Source: Rhizomys pruinosus (Eukaryota; Chordata; Mammalia; Rodentia; Spalacidae). From it: 64,000 nt of DNA. The notes under the pieces are model-generated. The model was not told where the DNA came from. It was given only the letters and a program-made list of their open reading frames with translations, and did no database searches. This document shows positions 54,510 to 64,000 of this stretch, piece by piece. Position 1 is the first letter of the stretch, and each line of letters opens with the position of its first letter. The translations under genes were made by a program, and so were the position numbers. The stretch lies in contig VZQC01005904.1 of the NCBI GenBank assembly GCA_009823505.1, positions 292,044 through 356,043 of the forward strand, given 5' to 3'.

Positions 54510-54580
54510 TAGTCGAGTTCCAGGCCATCTGGAGCTACAGGAAGACCCTTATCCGATCAAAAAGTCAAATAAAAAAAATA
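54510..54580 (+). mobile_element. B1 SINE 3' fragment, sense, indel-rich
   Basis: 'gagttccaggccatctggag' and 'ctacaggaagacccttatcc' match the end of a B1. Confidence 0.75.
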
Positions 54581-56012
54581 TTTACGGAACATGGTAACAA
54601 TACCAAACAAAATGAAGGCAGAATGTATTCCTGTGTGTGCCAAGTGTGGGAGTGAGCCTGTTTAGAAGGAAGGAAATCACAGGCTGCCTGAGACATTTTC
54701 AGAAAATGGTTATTGTAAGACCTGGATAAGATGTTGATCGTCAGAGTCTATGGCACCTGTTTGCACATATCAGATGGGTGTTGGGCTCCAGAAGGTCCTG
54801 GTTTGGTCTCCCCAAACAGCACGTTTCTTGCCTGTCCCTGACAAGACCCCTAGGAAGAAAGTTAGTGTGCTCCAAATGACTTTAACCACATTTAGGCCCT
54901 CAGAGGAGACGTGGGGCTTCCAGTAGGTAACATCGGGCCAGAACCTGCCTCAGCCAGAACCTGCCTCAGCCAGAACCTGCCTCAGCCAGAACCTGCCTCA
55001 GCCAGAACTTGCCTCAGCCAGAACCTGCATCATCCAGGAGCCAGTGGATGGAGGAACTTCTGCCGCACAATGCAGCTTCAGCTCCCTCCCCTCTCTCCTT
55101 TCTTTCTGTCATGACTCTTCAAATGCTTCCCTCATGCCTCAGATGTTTGGATTATTTTCATACAAGGTAAGCAGCGTGAACGCTTACTGTCGAAGAAGTG
55201 AGAGCCAGCCGAGAAGGGAGTGAGTGATGCAAAAGGAAGTGGAGTAGTGGAGACGGAGCAATGCCAAGGGTCAAGAGTCCACACTAGTGTTCCAGAGGAC
55301 CCAGGTATCAGATATCCCAAGCACATGTGGCTGAATCAAACACCACCCCAAGGGTCAACGTGCTTTTCTGGCTCATGGGATACATGGACTCACAATGCCA
55401 CACACCCCTCTCTCCCAAACACACACACACACTATCAACACACACACACCACACGCACACAAGCATCCATTTTCAATATTTTATTTAAAAGTGATAGGAA
55501 TGAACACTAAGAAACTAGAAAAGATTGGTTTTTCTAACTGAAAGTTATTGTTGTGTTTTCCATGTATTAAGCTATTACCAGAAGGTCATTTGGGCAGCTT
55601 CCTGGTCTGGGTCTCTGAGCCAGATGCGTCATTTATTTAAAAGCATCCCTTTTCCTTTTCTGAGGAAAAAATCCGAAGGAGAGTTATAACATTCAAGACT
55701 TCTAAAACAAACCTAGGTGTATTCAAATCATGAGGAGAGATGGGGTCCATTTGGGACATGCGAAATGAAGGCAACAGTAACATCTCATCTGACAAAGAAA
55801 GTAGGACCCAGCGACATATCCACAGGAACAAAGCCCAGGATCAAATAGATGATGGAGAAGAAAATGAAACTTGAAAGTACAAGAGAAAACTTTCAATGGG
55901 AAAACATTTTGAATAAGTCAACGAACAAAGTATAATTAAGGGGAAAATTTATGAAATTCATTTATGGATTCAAATAATAAATTAAAACAGTTTATATCAA
56001 AATGAAACTTGG
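54581..56012. other. Clean unique sequence with a 16-bp minisatellite and a CA repeat
   Basis: No gene is recognised. It contains the minisatellite at 54938-55033 and an interrupted CA repeat at 55419-55463. Confidence 0.5.
54938..55033. repeat. 16-bp minisatellite, six copies
   Basis: Unit CCAGAACCTGCCTCAG. Copies 1-4 are identical, copy 5 has one change and copy 6 has two or three. Because 16 is not a multiple of three, the translated repeat cycles through all frames. Confidence 0.95.
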
Positions 56013-56158
56013 AGCCAGTGTGGTGCACACGCCTTTAACTACAACTTGGAGCAGAGACACGGCGGATCCCCTGTGGTTCAAAGACTCGCCTGGTCCTACA
56101 GCAGCCTAAGTCCAGGCAATCTGGGACCTACAGGGAGACTACTGTCATCTAAAAGACA
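56013..56158 (+). mobile_element. B1 SINE, sense, indel-rich
   Basis: 'gagccagtgtggtgcacacg', 'gtggttcaaagactcgcctg' and 'gacctacagggagactactg'. An interrupted CA run follows to 56228. Confidence 0.8.
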
Positions 56159-56200
56159 CACACACAGTACACACACAATCACATCACACACACAAACACA

Positions 56201-56228
<28 letters not shown>
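56159..56228. repeat. Interrupted (CA)n
   Basis: CA run broken by several single-base losses, typical of this noisy patch. Confidence 0.9.
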
Positions 56229-56231
<3 letters not shown>

Positions 56232-56339
56232 CACGCACGCAAAGAACTTGGGCCGAGTCGTGTATTATTATCTAGCCAGAGGCATGACCCAGCTCTCACA
56301 TAAATGTTGGTGGTCTTGGTGGGCTGCTACTTCAGTGCC

Positions 56340-56640
56340 CATGAGGTGGGCACATAGGATACCTTGGGCAAGCTGGGTTTGACTAGATCAGCTTAAGTCA
56401 GCCTAGCTCTGGGTTCAGCAAGATCCCCACCTGCCCCCCCATTTTATATAAAAAAAAAAACTTATGGATGTTAGTTAACATCTTTGGAGAGCAAGCTAAA
56501 AGCAACCTCGGCTTCAAACCTTCTGCTCTCCAAATGCCCCTTGCATTCATGTACATGCTCCAGACACATGCCACAATCCACACACAGCCATATACCACAC
56601 AACATACTGCACTATAGCAACCCACAATCAAATAAAGAAA
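56340..56640 (+). mobile_element. Possible B4-type composite SINE, 3' part
   Basis: 'aaccttctgctctccaaatg' and 'gctccagacacatgccacaa', then a CA-rich end, resemble the tail of the sense B4 composites. The head is not clear. Confidence 0.35.
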
Positions 56641-57419
56641 ACATATTTAGTGATTTATTTACTCTTTCTATTGCTTCAATCTAAAGAACCTGAATTAAAA
56701 AAAAAAAAAACCAACTGGATGATGAGTTAACTCTAAGGAATCTGTCTTGGGGGGGGCATGGCAGAGCTCATGTGTTAGAGCCGAGCTGGCATTCCTCACA
56801 TTGACCAGGCCAGGAAGTGGAAAGCAGGAAATGCTGGTCTCACTTTGGTTCCTCCTTTTCGCCTTATTTCGTCTGGAAGCCCTGCCGGTGCACCACTGAG
56901 CCACCAGCATTCAGGGTGGGTCTTCTCTCCTCAATTAAACCTCTCTGGAAACACCTTGGAGACACTCCCAAACCTAGACAAGCTGGCAATGGATATTAAT
57001 CATCACAGGCCCTTGTGGCCAAACCAACTAAGCGATATCACAAAAACAAATCACCACACACACACACACACACCATACAAACACACATACCAATTGAAAT
57101 TATTTTAAATTTAATATCTCCTCAGACAAGGGGGAAATATCCTGTTTATATAAAAACTCCAATAAATCAATGAAAAACCTTAACCATCAATTTCTTAAAA
57201 GCAAGGGTAAGAACTGATGAGATGTACAGACTGGAATACAAATGCTCTTAGGCATTTGAAGAAATGTCCATCATTGAGCTGTAAAAGAAATCCACACTGA
57301 AATCTAACAACCAAAGTACCACTTTTCTCTTTGGGACTGTCAAATGTTCCCTCTCTGCAGGTGTCTGGCAAACAGCATCCTTCTGCATGTAGCTTGTGTA
57401 TAAAACAAGGCAAGTGGTG
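56641..57419. other. Unique sequence, no gene recognised
   Basis: An A-run lies at about 56697-56711 and a CA run at 57052-57073. No coding signal was seen. Confidence 0.45.
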
Positions 57420-57662
57420 GCTATGAGGGATGGCCTAGCGGTTAAGAGCGACGCACGCCTTGCAGAGACCCAGGTTCGATCCCACACCCACATGGCGGCT
57501 GAAACCGCTGTGACTCGCGGCTTCCAGAGAACCCCAGAGTTCCAGGGAATCAGACACGCTTGCTGAGCCTCCGCGGCATCGCAGCGACACCGGTGCGCAA
57601 CCTGCATGCAAGACAATAAACATCCATACAATAAATAATAAATATAATAAAAATTTAAAAAA
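57420..57662 (+). mobile_element. B2 SINE, sense, 17-bp-duplication type, indel-rich
   Basis: 'gagggatggcctagcggtta', 'cagagacccaggttcgatcc' and a degraded form of the doubled motif ('cggcttccagagaaccccag', 'agttccagggaatc'). Many single-base deletions. Confidence 0.8.
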
Positions 57663-58008
57663 AAAAGGCAAGTGTGATAGAAGATGATTTGACTGTATCT
57701 ATCAAAGCCACTAAGGTGCTTATTTCCTACCTGAGAGTTCAGCTTCTGAGAATCCGCCTAAAGATATTCTCACACAGGTGTGAGCCGTGTACACCTATAC
57801 AGCTCTTTAAACAGCACCACTTATATTCCCTGAAGACTAAACACAGCCCCAAATGTCTGACATTCTGCAACTGGTTAAATAAACAATGGCACCACATACC
57901 CCCCTTCATGTAACCAAGTGTCCTAGCTTGTGTGTGCCCAAAATAGTTCCCATGGATCCTGAGAAATCTCTAGCAGTGGAAAAGAAAGCATTCTAAGAGA
58001 CAGAAGCA
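57663..58008. other. Unique sequence, no gene recognised
   Basis: A 79-codon plus-strand frame is the only open frame, and it has no recognisable domain. Confidence 0.45.
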
Positions 58009-58130
58009 GGGGCAGGCGAGATGGCTCCTGGGGCAAAGGTGCTCGCAGTGCAGCTCTGTCACAGGCCCTCTGCAGCGTGTGGGTTCACACTGCATCATTG
58101 CATACCTATAAATAAAAACTTGAAAAAGAG
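58009..58130 (+). mobile_element. Diverged tRNA-type (B2/B3-like) SINE fragment
   Basis: 'gggcaggcgagatggctcct' head and 'cataaaaact'-like tail (acctataaataaaaacttga). The middle is shortened. Confidence 0.6.
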
Positions 58131-59220
58131 AGAAACAGGGGCTTTCTCTAAACACTGAATTTGACTTTAATGTTGTAACCATGTTACAAGGATTAATTAT
58201 CAATACATTTTAAAAATGAGTAAAACATAAAACCCATGTCCTGCTTTTTAACCCAGGGGCAAGCAACTAAGTACCGTGCAGACTCCGTCCACTGTCTCCT
58301 GGCTGGTCACACTGCCCCAAGGGGTGAGGACAACGGGGAGGGCCTGCTGGGCCGACTCTGCTGTCCTGGGTGTGACCTTACATCTCTGGTTGGGGCCACA
58401 CCTTGGCTCTATATTAATAACTGCATATTAACAGTAAGTCTTGCAGTTTCTACAAATCCTCTTAGGGATAAGTGGAGGAGAAAGCAATGTGAAAAAGTTA
58501 AATAAGCAAACGTGCGTACTTTCTTGATGAGTGCTGCAGCCTCGGGACTCAGAGTGCAAATTGAACGAATGAATGCGTTAGCTGATCGCCAGGGCTTTTC
58601 ACAAGCTCACGGTCACCCTAATTCTGCTTTGGTCTCAGGTTTAAAAACAAAAATCTCAACACTTGACTTTCTTGCCCCTCCTCAATTCAAAACAGCACCC
58701 ACAGGCTGGGGTCCCAGGCCCTCCCTCTGCTCATCCTGTGGCTTCTCTTGCTCTGGCACAAGCAGCAGCCACTTTGCTGCTGGCCTCTGAACAGGCCTTT
58801 GGATCAGGAAGCCCTTGTGGGTGTACCTGACACTGTCGCAGTGACCAGCCAGCCCCTTGGATTGCTTTATGGCAGGGCTAGGCTATGAGCAAGCTCATCT
58901 GCCTGTCACTCTGTGAATGGAGGTGGGCCACATCGTGCATCTCAGGGGTGTATTACCAGAAACGAATTACCCTCATATCCCAAGGCTCGAGACCCGTCCT
59001 CCAAGAGCTACCAGGTCCACGGTCACTTTCCATTGCAGCCATCACTTTCTATAGCGGCTAACTGTCCAGGAAATGCGAAGGTCATATTCAGGCCAGATGA
59101 ACCCCAAGGCTAGCCATACCTGTGGGAACTGGCAGACAACATACCACATTGTGTCTGTGTTGTGTGTGTATATGAGCTGTTGATGCGGTTATAGTGAAGG
59201 TTAATCTCACTCTCTTTCTT
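58131..59220. other. Clean unique sequence, no gene recognised
   Basis: Open frames of 66-92 codons, none with a recognisable domain. Confidence 0.45.
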
Positions 59221-59365
59221 CTTTTTTTTGTTTTCGTGGTCTTGTACGTTCGAGACAGTCTCAACTGTTAAGGCCCCACTGGTCCTGGAACTGCTAATCG
59301 GTAGAGACTCACTGCCTCTCCTACCCGAGGTGCTGGTTATATATAAGAGGCGTGGCGACAAACCA
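59221..59365 (-). mobile_element. B1 SINE, minus strand, indel-rich
   Basis: 'gtacgttcgagacagtctca', 'ggtcctggaactgctaatcg' and 'gaggtgctggttatatataa'. Confidence 0.7.
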
Positions 59366-59390
59366 CGACCGATCATGAAAGTTAATCATC

Positions 59391-60750
59391 TTAGTTTAAT
59401 ACACTACCCACCATGTATAAAGCAATACAGCCTACTTCACTAAATGCGAGTGGGAGGCCATAGATGACTCCTACAAGTCACTGTGGAACATTATTGGCTC
59501 CTGGGGGGAGGAGGGGGAGTTCAGTTGGCATGGTTTATACTCAATGACATAATACTCAGCTATAAATGCTAAGTGTTGAGCAGTGTGTGCACACACATTC
59601 AGCAGGCCACAGTCATGGCCCACACAGCCGACACCAGGGCATCCATGGTGTTGTCGCTTCTCATTCCTTGTCGTCTAGGCTATCCTGTTTCGGAACGGGC
59701 CCTTCTCCAGCTTTTATTGGGATGGAAAAGGACAGCAGCTGCTGCCTGCTTTGTAAAACCGAACATCTCAGGGTCTAGGGTGGCCATCGGGACTGCTTCC
59801 CAGGGCAAAGGTGCCACCAGTAAGATGTGTAGGAGACCCCTCAGTGGACCTCCTCCTCACTTGGGATGCTCTGGGCATGTATTTTCTACTGGATTTCTGG
59901 CCAGGGGGAAAGGAATCTGTTGGCTGGGCAGAGACAATTCCAACATTCTGGCTAATCCCAGAGAAGAGAGAGGGCTTTGAAAAGAAAGAAAGGGGGGGGG
60001 TTGATAAAAGGCTGGAGAACCTAAATAACATATGAAAGTAATAACTCAGATGCTGGTCTCAAGGAATTGTTTTCTTTCCTAGAGGCTGAAATTCGTGGGC
60101 AGAAAGCCAGCAGCCACATTAGGATAGGAAATGTAATCTGTTTATAATAAGTTTGCAAACTGCCTCTCATTGGTGCAGAGCCCGAACAGGGCACCAGAGC
60201 CGAACAGGGCACCGCAGCCTGCGGTGACTGGATCCTGGCTCACTGTCCGTGGCAAGCTCACTCAAGCTAGCAGGTCATTGTGAAGTCCGGCCTCCTGTTC
60301 ACCTCCTTTCTCAGTCATCTATAACCCTCTGGTGCAGATAAACAGGTTCCCAAATATTGGTCCAAGAGCCAGCCCTAGCGCACTTCTCCGTGCCTCTGTT
60401 GGGCCCCCAGCAGCTGCAGTAGCAAAGAGCAAATCGACCTCTGCAGGTTGGAAGGCACCCCACAGGCCACTTGGTGCCCCCACAGGTCACTTGGTCCCAC
60501 TGATACAGGAAATCAGATCCCCTAAAAATACCCTCCTGTAGGTCCTGGGCCGTGCAAAGTCACCTCCGCTCCTATGCAAGGCAGTGGCCTGGCCAGCTCC
60601 TGGCACCTCTGCCCCTAAAGGCATTGTTCTTGGAGTTCTCAAACAATGGTGAATGAAAACGGCAGCCAGCACTTAAGAGGTGTTTGCAGTGAGCCTGATA
60701 GCGGCTGAGCCCTTCACATGCATTGTCTCCCCTCACCCAGAAAATCTCCA
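59391..60750. other. Clean unique sequence, no gene recognised
   Basis: Overlapping open frames of 60-135 codons without domains. It ends at the N at 60751. Confidence 0.45.
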
Positions 60751-60751
60751 N
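60751..60751. other. Single ambiguous base (N) at an assembly join
   Basis: This is the only N I see in the window. Clean unique sequence lies to its left. To its right, A-rich sequence opens a second version of 49193 onward. Confidence 0.9.
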
Positions 60752-62318
60752 AAAAAAAAAAAAAAAAAGAAGAAGAAGAAAGAAAGAAAAGGGGCGTATC
60801 CATGATGAACACAGATATAAAAATTCTCAATAAATATTAGAAAACCAAATACAGGCATATGTCAGGAAAATCATCCACAATTATCAAGTTTATTTTATTC
60901 TAGAGATGCAGGGATGGCTCAACATATGTCAATAAATGAAATAAATCATATAAATGGACAAAAATCACTTGATCATCTCAATAGTTACCTATTTTTAAGA
61001 GAAGAGATCTGCCATGCCATCATGCTAAAAGTCCTAGAGACTAGGAGTGGGGGGAACATAGCTTAACATAATAAAGGGCACAGAAGACAAACTCACAGCC
61101 AACATCACCCTAAATGGAGAAAACACTTGAAACAATTCCATTAACATCAAAGGACTCAGTATCCTAATACAGAGATACTTGCTCAACCATGTGTTAGTTT
61201 CTGCTCTTTTCATAATAGCTAGGAAATGGAAACAATATAAATGTACTTCAACTGATGGATGATGAAAATGTGATACTATATAAAGATATATATATATATA
61301 TATGTATAATGGAGTTCTATTCAATTGTAAACAAATCATGAAATTTTCAGGTAGATGGCTAGAATTAGAAAACATTATGAATGAGCTAACCCAGATGAAA
61401 AAAAGACAAACTCAGCATGTTCTCTTTATTCATGGACCCTAGCTCTGAATCTTTAGAAGTGAACATATAGCCTGAAGTTACATCAGAAGCCAGGAAAGTA
61501 AAACAGGACCATGCGCTGGGGGGAGAGGAGAAGCTCTGGATAAGGGACTAGTAGGACACAGGTGCTATCAAGGGAAGAATGGGAGGGAGGGACAGAGGAG
61601 GAGGGAGGAAGGAACGATAAGTACTATCAAGCATGTTTGAAAAAAATGGAAAACATTCTTTTATAGGCTTACTTAATAATACATAGATCTTATTTTGTGT
61701 GCATAAATACACACACACATACACAGTGGAGCTATACCACATGGCGTGATAATGCTCTCCCAGAGAACCACAGACCGTCTAACAAAGCCCCAGGGCCAAG
61801 AGTAGGAAACCTCCCTTGGAGTTGTTGGTCCAGGTGGTCAAAGAGACTCACAAAACAATGTAGGCTTTGCCATTGCCGTTGTTGCTCCCCCAAACTTACA
61901 GGTAAGACCCTATTGCTGAAGACACAACATATTTCAGACACAGGACTTGGAGGGACTGAGATGGGACTGACCTGGAAGTCTCCTCCCAGAGGACTAGCTC
62001 TCATAGTATGGCAGGCTGCCCAGGAGAAAAGCAAACAATAGTCCTATCCAGCTGTAAAGCCTACAAACCACACCAATGCCTGGCTCAGCAAGATATACCT
62101 AATGGTGCAATAGTGGCACTTTTAACTTGGGAGTAACCAACAACTCTCTAATTGGACTTAAGACCCACTCATTAAGAAGTCATTCTTGGTACTGTAATCC
62201 TAGCCCAATACCCGTGGCTGGAGAGGTCATAGACCTTACAGGAGAACTCACTACTGCCATTTTCCTAAGCCAATATAATTTCTCTTTTCTAAATATTTAT
62301 TCTTTTTCTTTTTTTTTT
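60752..62318 (+). mobile_element. Second, differently noisy version of the L1-containing locus 49193-50771
   Basis: Carries the same L1 reverse-transcriptase, ORF2-end and 3' UTR landmarks in the same order ('ggggcgtatccatgatgaac', 'atcaccctaaatggagaaaa', 'gaacatatagcctgaagtta') and the same unique sequence after it. The two versions differ mainly by one-base indels. Confidence 0.85.
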
Positions 62319-64000
62319 TTTTTTTTTTTTATTTGTTTTTTGAAGACAGGGTCTCCCGTAGCTCCAGCTTCCTGGAAGTCACTCTTAGACCAGGCTAGGC
62401 CTTGAACTCAAAAGATCCGCCTCCTCTGCCTCCCAGGCTAGGATTAAAGGTGTTGCCACCAATACGCAGCTATTTATTTATTTAGCATTTTTGAGACAGG
62501 GTTTACCTATAGCCCCAGGTGCTTGCAAACTCATTCTGTAGAACCAGGCTGGCCTTGACTCACAAGAAGATCCACCTGCCTCTTGCCTCACGAGTGCTGG
62601 GATTAAAAGTTGTGTGCCACCATGCTGGACTTAAAGACGGTCTTTGCCGCCATGTGGGTGCTGGGAATGCCGCACCTGGATCCTCTGCTAGAGCAGTCAG
62701 CACTCTTAACGCTGAGCCATCCTCCGCCCCGATTATTAAATCTTATTTATTATTTATTTATTATTATTATTTTTTTTTTATGTTTTTTGTCTTATTCGAG
62801 ACAGGGTCTCCTTTAGTCCCAGCTGTCCTTGACTCACTCTGTAGACCAGGCGGCCCTTGAACCCAAAAAAACCCCTGCCTACTGCCTCCCAAGCCCACGG
62901 ATTAAAGGTGGCGCCACCACGCCGGCTGATATTTTATTCTATAATCCACAGAATAGCCATAAGCTCCCACTATCCTCATCAAAGATGCTTTATACATTAA
63001 GCTAAACACTACAGAGACATTACAAATTGGCTCAAAAATGCAAAGATACATAATGACATGGAAGTCCCAGGATCAAATTGGACATCTAAAGCCTAATGCA
63101 CTCTAAGGGCACTGTAATAGACAAGACAGACAGACACACACAGACAGACAGACAACAATAAATAATTAGGGAAAAGAGTCCCTGGGAATTGAAGGGAGCA
63201 GGAAGGCATACAGGAGGATGGGACGGTAGGACAAGGATGAGGATGAACGATTATTAATCAAGTACTACACATAGAAATTCTCACAAAAATAAAAAAATAA
63301 AAATTATAATTCCAAAATTAAAAATCACGGAAAAATCTTCAAACTCGTATGCAACCAAAAATACACAGTTAAAACCAGTGAGCTAATGCTGCTCTTTCAG
63401 GGTGACTCTGTGCTGCTGCACCAGAAGTTTGAAGGTGGGTCGTTTTCAAAGAAAGGAAGTTTCTTTAGCTTACTCTGGCAACTGAAGAGCATGCCGGCAT
63501 TGGCTCTAGTGTACTGTCACCTATGTCTCAAAACCCTTGTATTTATTACCTTCTTCCTGATAGGTAAGGGTTGGTTGTGGTTCAGTCCTCAGAGATTCAT
63601 GTGCTTGAAATTCAGTGCAGAGATACTGAGGCTGTGGCATATTCGCGGGGTGGAGCCTAGTAGGAACCAGTTAGAACCCCAGTGCTTCACCCTCACTTTT
63701 GTAGGACCGAATCAGCTCTCATGGGACCAGATTAGTTCTTCAGGAGCAGGTTGCTTTATGTGAGCCAGGCACCTCTGCTGAATTGCTTTGCTGGGTCCAC
63801 CACCCTCACTGTGGTGTACCACTACCAGGAGGCCCTCACGAGACATAGGTGACAGTACCCACGGGAAGATTCGCTACACACCCGGGCTTCACTCTCTATG
63901 GTGCATGATCCAGCTGTGGCTTCAATTACTGTGCTTTATTTAACCTTCTGCACCTTCAGGTTCCTTGTCTAACTGAAGATAATCATAATTGCTGCTCCCG
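62319..64000. repeat. Copy B of the 1682-bp identical duplication
   Basis: Equals 50772-52453 at offset 11547 and contains the same B1 (62330-62625, 62782-62931), B2 half (62627-62733), 125-codon open frame (63386-63763) and MIR start. It continues beyond the window. Confidence 0.9.

Noticed and set aside
62319..64000. Recent segmental duplication as a biological event
   Set aside because: The shared error-like indels and the N-marked start with a noisy second version next to it favour an assembly artefact; read depth could reverse this view.

Overview
This window is nuclear DNA from a myomorph (mouse-like) rodent. The evidence is the repeat content: about thirty B2/B3-superfamily SINEs, more than twenty B1 SINEs, ID elements, B1-ID and B4-type composite SINEs, Lx-like L1 3' UTRs, a MaLR LTR and long (CA)n, (GA)n and (TTTC)n microsatellites. 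The 3' part of the young B2 copies does not look like standard mouse or rat B2, so a less-studied lineage is likely (a spalacid is only a guess). I found no protein-coding gene that I can defend, and no tRNA, rRNA or CRISPR array. Open frames of 60-180 codons are scattered without recognisable domains, and most lie in SINEs, microsatellites or L1 debris. The window reads as an intergenic or intronic interval.

Layout. 1-13 kb: mostly unique sequence with scattered B2, B1 and ID copies, a 648-bp solo LTR (1340-1987) with matching flanks, and a 0.57-kb retrocopy (11751-12318) with a 13-bp target-site duplication and an apparently inverted 5' half. 13-28 kb: SINE-rich, with two old L1 remnants on the minus strand (20.8-21.8 and 22.8-24.05 kb) and a Tigger-like DNA transposon fossil (about 25.95-26.66 kb). 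28.4-34 kb: one ancient L1 ORF2 on the minus strand, readable in order but split by SINEs, a MaLR LTR, microsatellites and two Lx-type 3' UTRs. 34-43 kb: mainly unique sequence, with a minus-strand L1 3' end at 35.14-35.86 kb. 43.46-50.04 kb: a decayed plus-strand L1 (ORF1, endonuclease, reverse transcriptase), split at 44587-47078 by a younger L1 insertion flanked by a 15-bp duplication.

48.6-64 kb: sequence quality changes. Patches centred on SINEs and L1 (48.65-51.4, 52.6-54.6, 56.0-56.23, 57.42-57.66, 59.22-59.39 and 60.75-62.9 kb) carry dense single-base indels, as in unpolished long-read gap filling, while the unique sequence between them is clean. A lone N at 60751 precedes a second version of the locus at 49.19-52.45 kb. 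The first 1.57 kb is an independently noisy version, and 62319-64000 looks base-for-base identical to 50772-52453 (constant offset 11547). I read this as a false duplication made during assembly.

The most promising biology is in the mobile elements: a B2 subfamily with an internal 17-bp tandem duplication found in at least five copies, a recurrent L1 3' UTR family, nested insertions with readable order, an L1 insertion that may carry transduced 3' sequence, and a retrocopy of an unidentified transcript. One weak exon-like signal (signal peptide plus consensus splice donor, minus strand, 34230-34319) deserves a check.
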